This document shows positions 41,876 through 50,895 of a DNA stretch of 62,076 nucleotides, one piece after another (position 1 is the first letter of the stretch; each line of letters begins with the position of its first letter). The position numbers were made by a program, and so were the translations under genes. Below the pieces are notes generated by a model. It was given only the letters and a program-made list of their open reading frames with translations, made no database searches and was not told where the DNA came from. The stretch covers positions 1 to 62,076 of the forward strand of contig NZ_RDQF01000046.1 of assembly GCF_004114425.1 (NCBI RefSeq), written 5' to 3'. Source of the stretch: Bradyrhizobium vignae. GTDB lineage: Bacteria; Pseudomonadota; Alphaproteobacteria; Rhizobiales; Xanthobacteraceae.

Positions 41876-42979
41876 TCAGCCCGGGCCGATGAAGAAGAAG
41901 CCGAGCGCGAACAGAACGTACACTCCCACGAGAAGCAGGCCCTCGAACCAGGTCGTCTCGCCGTCGCGCGCGACCGCGCTGACGATAAATGCCGTGCTCG
42001 CAATGGCGAACAGATAGAGTGGGTTGCCGAACACCAGGCTCATCGGACTATCCATAAAGGCTGAGATCAGGACCAGAACCGGGGTCACGACCAGGACCAG
42101 CTGGATCGCCGATCCGATGCAGATGCTCAATGCCAGCGTCATCCGATCGCTGCGTGCGAACCAGCTTGCCGCGAACAGGTCGGCGGATGTACCGACGAGC
42201 GCCAGCACAACGACTCCCAGAAACACAGTCGAAATTCTCAGGGTCTCGGCCGTCTGCGTCAGCACCTCCGAGACGATCTCCGCTTCGAGGGCAATGACCG
42301 CGGTGCAGCCCACGACGACGCCGATCGAGAGGCCCAGGCTCCACGAGCGATCGCCGTTAGCCTCCTCGTCAGCGAAGGCATCGCGGTGGGTGATCAGAGT
42401 ATAGGCGAGGTTTCCGCCGTAGAGTACAAGCAGCACGATTGATGCGCCAAGGCTCAGCTCTTCGTCGGTCAGACGGACGTTATGCAGATGATCTTGCCGG
42501 GCAGTGTAGTCGAATATTGCAGGTAGAAGCAGCGCGATCACTGCCAAGATCAAAAGCGTCGACTGAAGGCCGGCCTTGCTGGAGCTGAACGTCTGGCGCC
42601 GTCGCGACAGCCCACCCGCCAGAATGGCGATCCCTAGGCCCAGAAGGCTTGTTCCGATAATCGAGCCCGTGATCTGCGCCTGGACGACGGAAGCCTGGCC
42701 ATTCGCAAGGACGAACAGGGCCAGTACGAGTTCGGCCACGCTACCGAAGCTCACCATGACGAGCCCGCCGATGGTCGGACCCGCGTGTCTCGCCAGCTGC
42801 TCCGTTCCACGGCGGATCCACTCCGCGAGCACCGCAATGGAGCCGGCACTGGCAACGAATGTCGTCAGGACGGGCGCTTGCATGTATCTAAGACCCATCG
42901 AGATCGGGATCAGGACGAGGAAGGACGTGAAGACCATCGACGGTTTCTCGGTCTCGATCGTATTCGCGCTACTTGACAT
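41876..42979 (-). CDS. Calcium/cation:proton antiporter-like membrane protein (CaCA superfamily)
   Basis: A 367-residue protein with about eleven helices in two halves, each with a CaCA alpha-repeat-like motif: GGLVMVSFGSVAELVLALFV in the first and GTSADLFAASWFARSD in the second. The acidic residues in those motifs would bind the cation. It resembles ChaA/YfkE-type antiporters. The start at 42979 has GGAGAG 7 bp upstream; the longer in-frame reading overlaps the region of the AI-2E gene end. It is followed by convergent genes on the plus strand and lies 53 bp after the AI-2E family gene in the same direction. Confidence 0.85.
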   Translation of the reverse strand: MSSSANTIETEKPSMVFTSFLVLIPISMGLRYMQAPVLTTFVASAGSIAVLAEWIRRGTEQLARHAGPTIGGLVMVSFGSVAELVLALFVLANGQASVVQAQITGSIIGTSLLGLGIAILAGGLSRRRQTFSSSKAGLQSTLLILAVIALLLPAIFDYTARQDHLHNVRLTDEELSLGASIVLLVLYGGNLAYTLITHRDAFADEEANGDRSWSLGLSIGVVVGCTAVIALEAEIVSEVLTQTAETLRISTVFLGVVVLALVGTSADLFAASWFARSDRMTLALSICIGSAIQLVLVVTPVLVLISAFMDSPMSLVFGNPLYLFAIASTAFIVSAVARDGETTWFEGLLLVGVYVLFALGFFFIGPG

Positions 42980-43032
42980 CGAGGCTCTCTCCGGCGCGCC
43001 GCACATGGAAGAAGATGTGCGGCGAGATACCT

Positions 43033-44022
43033 TCATTCGCAGGTGCAAGGACCTCTTGCTTTGCTACGCGCTTGGTTCTCCATAGTGGCATAGACCATCA
43101 CGGTGATCGGTGCCGCGAACACGACCCCTTGCAACCCGAAGAAGGCACCGACGACCAGGATTCCGAACAGCATGGTCGCCGGAGGGATGGCGACCAGCCG
43201 CCGCTGGATGACCGGAAGCAGCAGATTTCCTTCGATCTGCTGGATTGCAACGTAGGCCACGACGGTCCAAGCCAGGAGTGACCACCCTTGCGACGTAGCC
43301 ACCAGAAGCGCGGGCAGTGCCGCTATCAAAGGACCGACGTAGGGGATGAATTCGGCAAGACCGGCGATGACGCCTAGGGCAAGCGGCGATGGCAAGCCGA
43401 TCAGCCAGACCGCAAGCGTGGTAAGCGCGCCGACGAGCAGCATCTGGATGGCTTGTCCGATGCACCATAGCTTGAGCGACGCCGCGATGTGGCCGGCGGT
43501 CATCTCCACCCACTCGGCACTCCTCCTTGGCAACAGCTTGCGGAATTCCGCCCGATACAGCGCCGGCTGAGCCACGATATAGCCGCCCATTCCGATCATG
43601 ACCACTATCGAGGCGAACAGACTGCTGCTCACACTGACGATGTTTCCGGCCCAGCTCGCCAGCGAAAGCTGGCTCGCATCGATGCGCTTCAGGACGGCGG
43701 CACCCCATCGTGATCCTTGCAGGTCGCCCGCGATCGTCCTGGCAGCGAGATCCGCGCGATCGACCACGTCCTGCATCTCGTTCGACAGTGTAGTACCGAA
43801 TACGTAGCCGGCCGCCCCCATCAACGCGAAAAGAAGGACCAGGGTTAAAGCGACGGAGGCTGCCCTGGGAAGTCTGCACCAGCGCAACGGCTGGCTCATC
43901 AAATCCAGCACCACCGACAGCAGCATCGCGCCCACTGCGACCAGGACCACCGACCGAAAGTACCACAACAAAAACGGAATGGTCGCGATCGCGACCCGCT
44001 TCATGAATTCGACCCTGTCCAT
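43033..44022 (-). CDS. AI-2E family transporter (PF01594-type permease)
   Basis: A 329-residue membrane protein of the AI-2E/YdiK/PerM family, eight helices. Seen: VVLVAVGAMLLSVVLDLMSQ, a mid-protein periplasmic/cytoplasmic stretch with VDRADLAARTIAGDL, IGLPSPLALGVIAGLAEFIPYVGP (the family signature) and GNLLLPVIQRRLVAIPP. The true substrate of most members is unknown; the name reflects only TqsA. GGAGG 7 bp before the ATG at 44022 fixes the start. Confidence 0.9.
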   Translation of the reverse strand: MDRVEFMKRVAIATIPFLLWYFRSVVLVAVGAMLLSVVLDLMSQPLRWCRLPRAASVALTLVLLFALMGAAGYVFGTTLSNEMQDVVDRADLAARTIAGDLQGSRWGAAVLKRIDASQLSLASWAGNIVSVSSSLFASIVVMIGMGGYIVAQPALYRAEFRKLLPRRSAEWVEMTAGHIAASLKLWCIGQAIQMLLVGALTTLAVWLIGLPSPLALGVIAGLAEFIPYVGPLIAALPALLVATSQGWSLLAWTVVAYVAIQQIEGNLLLPVIQRRLVAIPPATMLFGILVVGAFFGLQGVVFAAPITVMVYATMENQARSKARGPCTCE

Positions 44023-44088
44023 TCGCGCGCCTCCACTCGGCTCGGTGTAGCCGCGCACCGGAAGCGCGGATGGGAGTGGCGGAACAGC

Positions 44089-44451
44089 CTATGGACAGGG
44101 ATGACGGACGCCGTCGTAGCCGAGATACGTACCGGATGCGGGGTCATAGGACTTGTAGCGCTGCGCGCAGTATGCACCCGCGTCTGCCCTTGCCTCACTG
44201 TTCGCGATCGCGCTTCCGATGAGAGCTCCAGCGGCTAGACCGCCGACGACTGCGGCGCCCGGTGCGTAATCCCGGTGCCAGTAAGGTCGGTGCCACCCGT
44301 GATGCCAATGCCTGTACTGCACGGTTTGCACGGATGCGCCGACCTGGCCGATCGGGGAAGGAACGATCGGCGCAGCAAGCACGGCCGAGCCCGACGTGAC
44401 CGAGATAGCCGCGACGGAGGTGAGAATCAGAATCGAACTTCGCAAGCTCAT
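44089..44451 (-). CDS. BA14K-family protein
   Basis: A 120-residue exported protein: signal peptide (about residues 1-26, ending VLAAP), His/Trp/Tyr-rich centre (YRHWHHGWHRPYWHRDY), glycine-rich hydrophobic segment (AVVGGLAAGALIGSAIA) and the conserved C-terminus CAQRYKSYDPASGTYLGYDG. This is the BA14K layout, named after an immunoreactive Brucella protein. The promoter just upstream matches the EcfG consensus, so it is probably induced in the general stress response. Confidence 0.88.
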   Translation of the reverse strand: MSLRSSILILTSVAAISVTSGSAVLAAPIVPSPIGQVGASVQTVQYRHWHHGWHRPYWHRDYAPGAAVVGGLAAGALIGSAIANSEARADAGAYCAQRYKSYDPASGTYLGYDGVRHPCP

Positions 44452-44484
44452 GCATGGCTCCTTGATTTTGTGGTGTGCCGGTGA

Positions 44485-44510
44485 AACGGGTAGTCATGGA
44501 GTTGCGTTCC
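44485..44510 (-). promoter_or_regulatory. Candidate EcfG general-stress promoter of the BA14K gene
   Basis: Minus strand reads GGAAC, 17 bp, CGTT, exact to the sigma-EcfG consensus. The -10 element lies 34 bp before the ATG at 44451, a normal promoter-to-start distance. The same caution about chance matches applies, but the geometry equals that of the site at 5556-5580. Confidence 0.65.
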
Positions 44511-44737
44511 GATTGCGCGTTGCGCAGCACGAGCGTCAGACCGTCGCATGTCCGATTTCTCCAGACGCGCGAAGTTGTCCCAGCGCTACGAACGATTGGT
44601 TCTGTCCGCTAACGTACAATGCAGCGGGTTTTCCTGGCTCTGAGCGAGCTAAATAAGTCGTAACGGTGCAACGTTTGCGGAGAGTGCACGTTGGCTTCTC
44701 GTGCGAGTTTCGTCGCCCCGTCATCGAGATCAATCCA

Positions 44738-46513
44738 ATGAACATCAGCGAATTCGTTTGGCATCGCCTGTCCGAATGGGGTTTGAAGCGCGTCTACGGT
44801 TATCCCGGCGACGGAGTGGGCGGCCTCGACGTGGCGCTTGAGAACGCCAAAGACGTGATCGAGTACGTCCAGGTCCGCCACGAGGAGATGGCCGCTTTCA
44901 TGGCCTCTGCGCATGCCAAGTTCACCGGCGAGGTCGGTCTTTGCTACGCCACCTCCGGACCGGGAGCCATCCATCTTCTCAACGGTCTGTACGACGCCAA
45001 GATGGACCATGTCCCGGTCATGGCTCTCGTCGGTCAGCAGGCACGCAGCGCGATCGGTGCGAGCTATCAGCAGGAGGTCGATCTCCAGACCCTGTTCCAG
45101 GGCGTGACCGAATATGTCGCGATGGCGAGCGTTCCCGAACAGGTCCGTCATCTCGTCGACCGCGCGGTGCGTATCGCGCACACCAAGCGCGCCGTCACTT
45201 GCGTGATCCTGCCAAAGGACGTCCAGGAGCTCGACTATCAGGACCCCCCCGTGGCGCATGGCGCCACCCACACCGGCGTCGGCTATGCCGGTCCAGCCAA
45301 ACTGCCGGATGAGGCCTTGCTTCGTGACGCCGCCGAAGTTCTCAACGCAGGCAGTAAGGTCGCCATACTCGTTGGCGCCGGCGCGTTGGAGGCAACGGAC
45401 GAGGTAATCGAAGTCGCCCAGCGCCTGCAGGCCGGAGTCGCCAAGGCCCTGCTCGGCAAAGCGGCGGTGCCGGACGACCTGCCGTTCGTCACCGGTTCGA
45501 TCGGGCTGTTGGGGACGCGGCCAAGCTGGGATCTCATGAAGAACTGCGACACGTTCCTGATGGTAGGCTCCGCGTTTCCCTACAGTGAGTTTCTGCCGAA
45601 GCCAGGGGACGCGCGCGGCGTGCAAATCGACATCGACGGCAGCCGACTGAGCCTGCGCTATCCTATGGAAGTCAATATGGTTGGAGACAGCGCGACGACG
45701 CTGCGCGCCCTCTTGCCGCTGCTCTCGCAGAAGAAGGAGTCGTCCTGGCGCCGCGACATCAAGAAAGGCATGGCCGATTGGTGGGACACGCTGAAGGAAC
45801 GAGCGATGAATTCCGCCGAACCGCTCAATCCGCAGCGGGTGTTCTGGGAGTTGTCGCCTCGTCTGCCAGACAACGCCATCATCACCGCGGATTCCGGCTC
45901 GGTAGCCAATTGGTACGCGCGCGATCTCCGGATGCGGCGCGGCATGAAGGCGTCGCTCTCGGGTGGTCTTGCGTCGCTCGGCGCCGGGACGCCTTACGCG
46001 CTTGCAGGCAAGATGGCCTATCCCGATCGCACCGTCATCGCCTGCATGGGCGACGGCGCGATGCAGATGAATGGTCTCAACGTCATGATCACCATTTCCA
46101 AGTACTGGAAGCGCTGGTCGAACCCGCGACTCGTTGTGCTGGTGCTCAACAACCGCGATCTCAATCAGGTGACCTGGGAAGAGCGCATCATGCTCGGCGC
46201 CGGGAAGACCGAGTCGACTCAAAGCATTCCGGATTTCTCCTATCATCGCTACGCCGAGCTGCTCGGCCTGAAGGGCATCTTCGTCGACAATCCTGATCGG
46301 GTCGGCGCGGCATGGGACGAGGCGCTTGCAGCGGATCGCCCTGTCCTCCTCGAGGCCTATACCGATCCCAACGTGCCGCCGCTGCCGCCGCACATCACGC
46401 TGAAGGATGCCAAGAATTTCGTCAGCATGATCCCCTCGGAGCCGGAGCTGGGAAGCGTGCTCAAGAACAGCGCGAAGGAATTGCTGACGAGTGTTCTACC
46501 CGGAACAGACTGA
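44738..46513 (+). CDS. Thiamine pyrophosphate-requiring enzyme (pyruvate oxidase/acetolactate synthase superfamily)
   Basis: A 591-residue TPP enzyme with the three-domain layout. Seen: catalytic Glu in VRHEEMAAFMASAH, a central FAD/nucleotide-like domain near 190-330, and the TPP-binding motif CMGDGAMQMNGLNVMIT ending in LNNRDLNQ (GDG...NN). Homologues are annotated as pyruvate oxidase-like or simply thiamine pyrophosphate-requiring protein. Acyl-donor substrate is not evident. The start at 44738 was chosen over longer in-frame ones because the family homology begins at NISEFVWHRL. The stop shares TGATG with the next gene, making this the first gene of a ten-kilobase operon. Confidence 0.9.
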   Translation: MNISEFVWHRLSEWGLKRVYGYPGDGVGGLDVALENAKDVIEYVQVRHEEMAAFMASAHAKFTGEVGLCYATSGPGAIHLLNGLYDAKMDHVPVMALVGQQARSAIGASYQQEVDLQTLFQGVTEYVAMASVPEQVRHLVDRAVRIAHTKRAVTCVILPKDVQELDYQDPPVAHGATHTGVGYAGPAKLPDEALLRDAAEVLNAGSKVAILVGAGALEATDEVIEVAQRLQAGVAKALLGKAAVPDDLPFVTGSIGLLGTRPSWDLMKNCDTFLMVGSAFPYSEFLPKPGDARGVQIDIDGSRLSLRYPMEVNMVGDSATTLRALLPLLSQKKESSWRRDIKKGMADWWDTLKERAMNSAEPLNPQRVFWELSPRLPDNAIITADSGSVANWYARDLRMRRGMKASLSGGLASLGAGTPYALAGKMAYPDRTVIACMGDGAMQMNGLNVMITISKYWKRWSNPRLVVLVLNNRDLNQVTWEERIMLGAGKTESTQSIPDFSYHRYAELLGLKGIFVDNPDRVGAAWDEALAADRPVLLEAYTDPNVPPLPPHITLKDAKNFVSMIPSEPELGSVLKNSAKELLTSVLPGTD

Positions 46514-47619
46514 TGCGGTCCGAGGTCCCAATCCGTAGCGTGCGCGCCGAGGCCTATAGGGTGCCGACCGATCGTCCTGAAGCGGACGGCACCATCTCCT
46601 GGAACTCCACCACCATCGTGCTCGTCGAGGTCGAGGGTGGAGGACGGGTCGGCCTCGGTTACACCTATGCAAGCGCCTGTATCGTCGGGTTGATTCGGGA
46701 CAAGCTCGCTGCTGTGATCGCGGGTCAGGATGCCCTGGCACCCGCGTCCTGTTTTGGGGCCATGCAGAGGGCGGTCCGCAACCTTGGCCGCGAGGGCCTC
46801 GCGGCAACCGCGATCTCCGCGGTCGATACCGCGCTGCATGACCTCAAGGCGCGTCTGTTCGATCAGCCGCTCGTCGTGCTTCTCGGTGCGCGCCGCACCT
46901 CTATACCGATCTATGGTAGCGGCGGCTTCACCACTTATTCCGACGCCGAGCTGGAGCAGCAGCTCGGAGGTTGGGTTGCGAAGGACGGCTGCGCATTCGT
47001 CAAGATGAAGATCGGGTCTGAGCCTGGGCGGGATCCCCATCGAGTTGCGGTGGCTAAGCGCGCGATTGGCGATGCGCTGTTGTTCGTGGACGCCAACGGC
47101 GCCTGCACCCCTAGGCAGGCGATCCGGTTGGCGAACATCTTCGCCGAGCGGGACGTCAGATGGTTCGAGGAGCCGGTATCGTCCGACGACCTGCCTGGAC
47201 TGGCGATGGTGCGGCAACATGCACCTTGCGGAATGGACGTGGCCGCCGGCGAGTACGCCTACACCGTCGACTATGTGCGCACCATGCTTGCCAGTGGCGC
47301 GGTGGATGTGCAGCAGGCGGATGCGACGCGATGCGGCGGTTTCACCGGCTTTCTCGAAATCGCGGCGTTGTGCAATGCCTTTCACGTCGACCTTTCTGCT
47401 CACTGTGCGCCGGCGCTGCATATGGCTGTCGCCTGTGTCGCGCCCCGCATCCGTCATCTCGAATGGTTTCACGATCACGTCCGCATCGAGCACATGCTTT
47501 TCGATGGCGCGCCGCAGCCCCGTGACGGCCGAATTAGCCCCGATCTGACGGTGCCGGGGAACGGGCTGATCTTCAAGCGCGCCGATGCCGCTGCTTACGC
47601 CGTATCGGAGGCCGCATGA
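46513..47619 (+). CDS. Enolase-superfamily (mandelate racemase-type) enzyme
   Basis: A 368-residue protein with the enolase fold: N-terminal capping domain to about 125 and a TIM barrel. Seen: KMKIG with the catalytic lysine after FVKMK, metal ligands in LFVDANGAC, RWFEEPVSSDD and AAGEYAYT, QADATRCGG and the His-containing SAHCAPALH. These match muconate cycloisomerase/mandelate racemase/sugar-acid dehydratase groups. The operon with dehydrogenases and a glucoamylase-like enzyme favours a sugar-acid dehydratase or epimerase, which is inference. TGATG and ATGA junctions couple it to both neighbours. Confidence 0.88.
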   Translation: MRSEVPIRSVRAEAYRVPTDRPEADGTISWNSTTIVLVEVEGGGRVGLGYTYASACIVGLIRDKLAAVIAGQDALAPASCFGAMQRAVRNLGREGLAATAISAVDTALHDLKARLFDQPLVVLLGARRTSIPIYGSGGFTTYSDAELEQQLGGWVAKDGCAFVKMKIGSEPGRDPHRVAVAKRAIGDALLFVDANGACTPRQAIRLANIFAERDVRWFEEPVSSDDLPGLAMVRQHAPCGMDVAAGEYAYTVDYVRTMLASGAVDVQQADATRCGGFTGFLEIAALCNAFHVDLSAHCAPALHMAVACVAPRIRHLEWFHDHVRIEHMLFDGAPQPRDGRISPDLTVPGNGLIFKRADAAAYAVSEAA

Positions 47620-48581
47620 GGCTGCCGGGAGAACGCGACCTGATCGTGATGGCCGGAATCGCGGGATTCAGCATGGCCCTTGTCTCAATGTTATCGGCCG
47701 CATCCGCGCCGGCTGCCAGATCCGACACCCGTCTCGCGCCCCGTCGCAATCGCTCCAGCCAAGCGCAAACCGTCGAAACGGCGCGAAAGCTCAACCGGGC
47801 TGCAGGAATGCTCGCAGCCTCGGTGCTCGCCGACTCCAGCGTCGAGCATTACCGCGGCTCGTTCAAGAACAAGGCCATGTACACGCCGCTGCTTGTTTCT
47901 GCGCTGACGATGGCGACGAGCCTGCATGGGACCGCTGACATGCGCCCGTTCGCGCACAAAGCGCGCGATGCCACTTACCTGGTGGCCGCGGCGACGGGCC
48001 TGGTCGGTTCGGGATTCCATCTCTACAACGTCGGCAAGCGCGTGGGTGGCTTCAGCTGGCAAAATCTATTCTACGGGGCGCCGCTCGGAGCGCCGATGGC
48101 GATCCTGCTGTCAGGCCTGCTCGGCTTCTGTTCGGAACGGGTGCGTGAAGCGGGGCGAACGCGTCCGCGCATCTTCGGTCTCCCGGCGGGACGTGCGATC
48201 GCCGCGGTCGCGGGCGCAGGTCTGCTCGGCACGACCGGCGAGGCGGGCCTGCTGCATTTCCGCGGCGCCTATCATAATCCCTTCATGCTTCTGCCGGTGA
48301 CGCTGCCACCGATCGGCGCAGCGCTGCTGCTCTCGGCAGCCGGGGACCGTTCCGGCAGGACGCATTGCGTCGCCCGCTCGTGGATGCGTCTGCTGAGGGC
48401 CATGGGTCTGGCCGGTGTCGGCTTCCACGCCTACGGCGTATCGCGAAACATGGGTGGCTGGCGCAACTGGAGCCAGAACATCCTGAGTGGACCGCCGATC
48501 CCCGCGCCGCCCAGCTTTGCCGGCCTCGCACTTGCCGGCCTTGCTGCACTCGGTCTCATGAGGGCGCATCCCGATGCATGA
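47616..48581 (+). CDS. Membrane protein of unknown function with an internal duplication
   Basis: A 321-residue protein with several membrane helices. The two halves are related: HYRGSFKNKAMYTPLLV and GSGFHLYNVGKRVGGFSWQN (about 78-150) correspond to HFRGAYHNPFMLLPVTL and GVGFHAYGVSRNMGGWRNWSQN (about 214-288). Conserved His, Arg, Asn and Trp in each half could bind heme, quinone or a metal. No family recognised. Its genes' overlap with the enolase-type enzyme (ATGA) and the dehydrogenase small subunit (8 bp) makes it a likely membrane partner of the dehydrogenase, which lacks a cytochrome. Confidence 0.75.
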   Translation: MRLPGERDLIVMAGIAGFSMALVSMLSAASAPAARSDTRLAPRRNRSSQAQTVETARKLNRAAGMLAASVLADSSVEHYRGSFKNKAMYTPLLVSALTMATSLHGTADMRPFAHKARDATYLVAAATGLVGSGFHLYNVGKRVGGFSWQNLFYGAPLGAPMAILLSGLLGFCSERVREAGRTRPRIFGLPAGRAIAAVAGAGLLGTTGEAGLLHFRGAYHNPFMLLPVTLPPIGAALLLSAAGDRSGRTHCVARSWMRLLRAMGLAGVGFHAYGVSRNMGGWRNWSQNILSGPPIPAPPSFAGLALAGLAALGLMRAHPDA

Positions 48582-49224
48582 AAGTCGCGACCGCTATCCC
48601 GAATATGACGTTCTCGCCAAATGGTCGGGTCCATCCTGGAACGACAAAACGCGCGAGGTCATCGCACGGCGGCTGTCGATAGCGCCCGAGCCGCGTTACT
48701 TCACGCGGGAGGAATACGAGACCGTCGTGGCGATCGCGAACCGCATCGTTCCGCAACCGCGGGACCGCCCGCCGGTGCCGATCGCCGCGCTGGTCGATCG
48801 CAAGCTGGACGATCTGATCATGGACGGCTTTCGCAGGCCGGGCGTGCCCCGAGATGCGGATGCCTGGCGGCTGGGGCTTAAGGCGCTGAATGCCGAGGCC
48901 TCGGCCGCGTACGGCCAGCGCTTTGCAGCGTTGCCGGAGGGCTTGCAGGACAAGATGCTTCGTGCCGCCGAGCATGGCGAATTGAAAGCGGCCGAATGGG
49001 GCGAGTTGCGCTGCAAGGACTTCTTCAAACATCGCATGGGACGGGACATCGTGCTCGCCTATTACGCACACCCGACAGCGTGGAGCGAGATCGGCTGGGG
49101 CGGTCCGGCAAGTCCGCGCGGCTATGTGCGTCTCGATCTCGACGAGCGCGATCCCTGGGAGGCGGCCGAGACGAAGGACGGCCATGATGCTGCAGCGCGT
49201 CGGAGCAATCGCCGTGTCCGATGA
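48574..49224 (+). CDS. Gluconate 2-dehydrogenase subunit 3-family protein
   Basis: A 216-residue protein of the dehydrogenase small-subunit family: FTREEYETVVAIANRIVPQP, DRKLDDLIMDGFRR and CKDFFKHRMGRDIVLAYYAH. Unlike the small subunit at 37792 there is no Tat signal or other signal peptide, so this complex is probably cytoplasmic or uses a different export route. It overlaps the large subunit by about 40 bp. Confidence 0.85.
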   Translation: MHESRDRYPEYDVLAKWSGPSWNDKTREVIARRLSIAPEPRYFTREEYETVVAIANRIVPQPRDRPPVPIAALVDRKLDDLIMDGFRRPGVPRDADAWRLGLKALNAEASAAYGQRFAALPEGLQDKMLRAAEHGELKAAEWGELRCKDFFKHRMGRDIVLAYYAHPTAWSEIGWGGPASPRGYVRLDLDERDPWEAAETKDGHDAAARRSNRRVR

Positions 49225-50893
49225 TCCCCTCCATGTGCCGCGAGCGTGTGACGGCCGGGCGCCGGACGTGTTCCGTCCGGGCGGCTGGGTCCAGATGCGG
49301 CAATATCGCGAGAACGAGCCGGTCGATTTCGCCATCGTCGGGACGGGCGCGGGCGGCGGCACGCTCGCCTGCAAGCTCGCCGAATACGGCTTTTCGATCG
49401 TTGCGTTCGATGCGGGCCCCTATTTCAGGCCGCTGGAGGATTTCGCCTCCGATGAATCCGAGCAGACCAAGCTCTATTGGACCGACGACCGTATCGTCGA
49501 CGGCGCCAATCCGCTGCAACTCGGCAGCAACAACAGCGGCAAGGCCGTGGGCGGCTCGACGGTGCACTTCGCAATGGTCTCGCTGCGCTTCCGTCCCGAA
49601 TGGTTCAAGTCGCGCACCATGCTCGGTTATGGCGCCGACTGGCCGCTCGATTGGCGCGAGATGTGGGACTATTACACCGAAGTCGAGCAGGCTCTGAAGA
49701 TATCGGGTCCGGTGACCTATCCCTGGGGCCCGCCGCGTCCGCGATACCCGTATCGCGCCCATCCTTTGAATGGCGCGGCGCGAGCGCTGGCGAAAGGTTG
49801 CGAGGCGTTGGGGATCAAATGGACCGAGACGCCGCTTGCGACCCTATCGGCGCCCCGAGGTCTGGCCCATCCTTGCGTCTATCGCGGTTTCTGCGTCACC
49901 GGCTGTTCGACCAACGCCAAGCAGAGCGCGCTGGTTACCTGGATTCCGCGCGCGATCGCCGCAGGTGCGGAGATCCGCGATCTCGCGATGGTCGGTCGCA
50001 TCGAGGTTGAGCCGTCGGGGCTGGTATCGGGGGTTCACTATCATCGGGACGGCGCATGGCGCTTTCAGCGGGCGCGTAACGTCGTCGTCGCGGGCTATGC
50101 CATCGAAACGCCCCGACTTCTCCTGAACTCCGCGACACCTCGCTTTCCGGACGGCCTCGCCAACAGCTCGGGCTTGGTCGGGAAAAACCTGATGGCGCAG
50201 TCCAATCAGGCGGTGTGGGGCCGGCTGGAGCACGAGGTGCGCTCCTACAAGGGGCCGCCGTCGCTCGCCATCACCGAGCATTGGAACTACGAAGACAAAG
50301 GCAAGGATTTCTTCGGCGGCTATTCCTACATGAGCCAGGGTCCGTTGCCGCAGCTCTGGGCGAATACGCTGTTCAGCGCTCGCGGCCTGTGGGGCGACAG
50401 ACTCGTCGAAGCCATGAAAGACTACAATCACGTCGTCGGTCTCAAGATCGTCGGCGAGATGCTGCCGCAGGAATCCAACCGGGTGACCCTGGCTGACGAG
50501 GTCGACCAATATGGACTGCGGATTCCACGGGTTACCTATTCCTGGTGCGACAACGACAAACGTCTGATCGATCACTCCCTCAAATTCATGAGGCGTGCGC
50601 TCGAGGCGGTGGACGCAACCGATACCTGGATCCAAGACGACGACACCTGTCATCTCAACGGCACCGCGCGCATGGGCAGCGATGCCCACACCAGCGTCGT
50701 CGATGTGGACTGCCGCAGCTGGGACATTCCAAACTTATGGATCTGCGATGGCTCGGTCTTTCCAACCGTGGGGGGCGCCAACCCCTCGTTGACGATCCAG
50801 GCGATCGCCTGCCGCACGGCTGATCGCATCCGTGCGCTCGCGCGTCAAGGATCGATGCGGCGTGCGAATATCCTTTCAATGCAAAGAGGATGA
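49184..50893 (+). CDS. GMC-family oxidoreductase (dehydrogenase large subunit)
   Basis: A 569-residue flavoprotein. FAD motif IVGTGAGGGTLA near residue 51, AVGGSTVHFAMVSLRF, a three-cysteine segment CVYRGFCVTGC like the 3Fe-4S ligands of FAD-glucose dehydrogenase, catalytic His in DDTCHLNGTARMG and Asn in GGANPSLTIQAIA. Divergent from the GMC protein at 38566. Partner of the small subunit encoded just before it, but no cytochrome subunit is present in the operon, so the electron acceptor is open. Start: ATG at 49184 after GAAGGA. Confidence 0.9.
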   Translation: MMLQRVGAIAVSDDPLHVPRACDGRAPDVFRPGGWVQMRQYRENEPVDFAIVGTGAGGGTLACKLAEYGFSIVAFDAGPYFRPLEDFASDESEQTKLYWTDDRIVDGANPLQLGSNNSGKAVGGSTVHFAMVSLRFRPEWFKSRTMLGYGADWPLDWREMWDYYTEVEQALKISGPVTYPWGPPRPRYPYRAHPLNGAARALAKGCEALGIKWTETPLATLSAPRGLAHPCVYRGFCVTGCSTNAKQSALVTWIPRAIAAGAEIRDLAMVGRIEVEPSGLVSGVHYHRDGAWRFQRARNVVVAGYAIETPRLLLNSATPRFPDGLANSSGLVGKNLMAQSNQAVWGRLEHEVRSYKGPPSLAITEHWNYEDKGKDFFGGYSYMSQGPLPQLWANTLFSARGLWGDRLVEAMKDYNHVVGLKIVGEMLPQESNRVTLADEVDQYGLRIPRVTYSWCDNDKRLIDHSLKFMRRALEAVDATDTWIQDDDTCHLNGTARMGSDAHTSVVDVDCRSWDIPNLWICDGSVFPTVGGANPSLTIQAIACRTADRIRALARQGSMRRANILSMQRG

Positions 50894-50895
50894 AA

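Noticed and set aside
44051..44069. Perfect 6 bp hairpin (CCGCGC/GCGCGG) after the BA14K gene
   Set aside because: No T-run follows on the minus strand, so it is not a convincing intrinsic terminator.
44609..46393. 594-codon open frame on the minus strand opposite the TPP enzyme gene
   Set aside because: It is antisense to a clear TPP enzyme with all motifs. High GC makes long antisense frames common, and the translation shows no domain.
46357..47493. 378-codon minus-strand frame opposite the enolase-superfamily gene
   Set aside because: The plus strand carries the complete catalytic motif set; the antisense product has low-complexity His/Arg composition.
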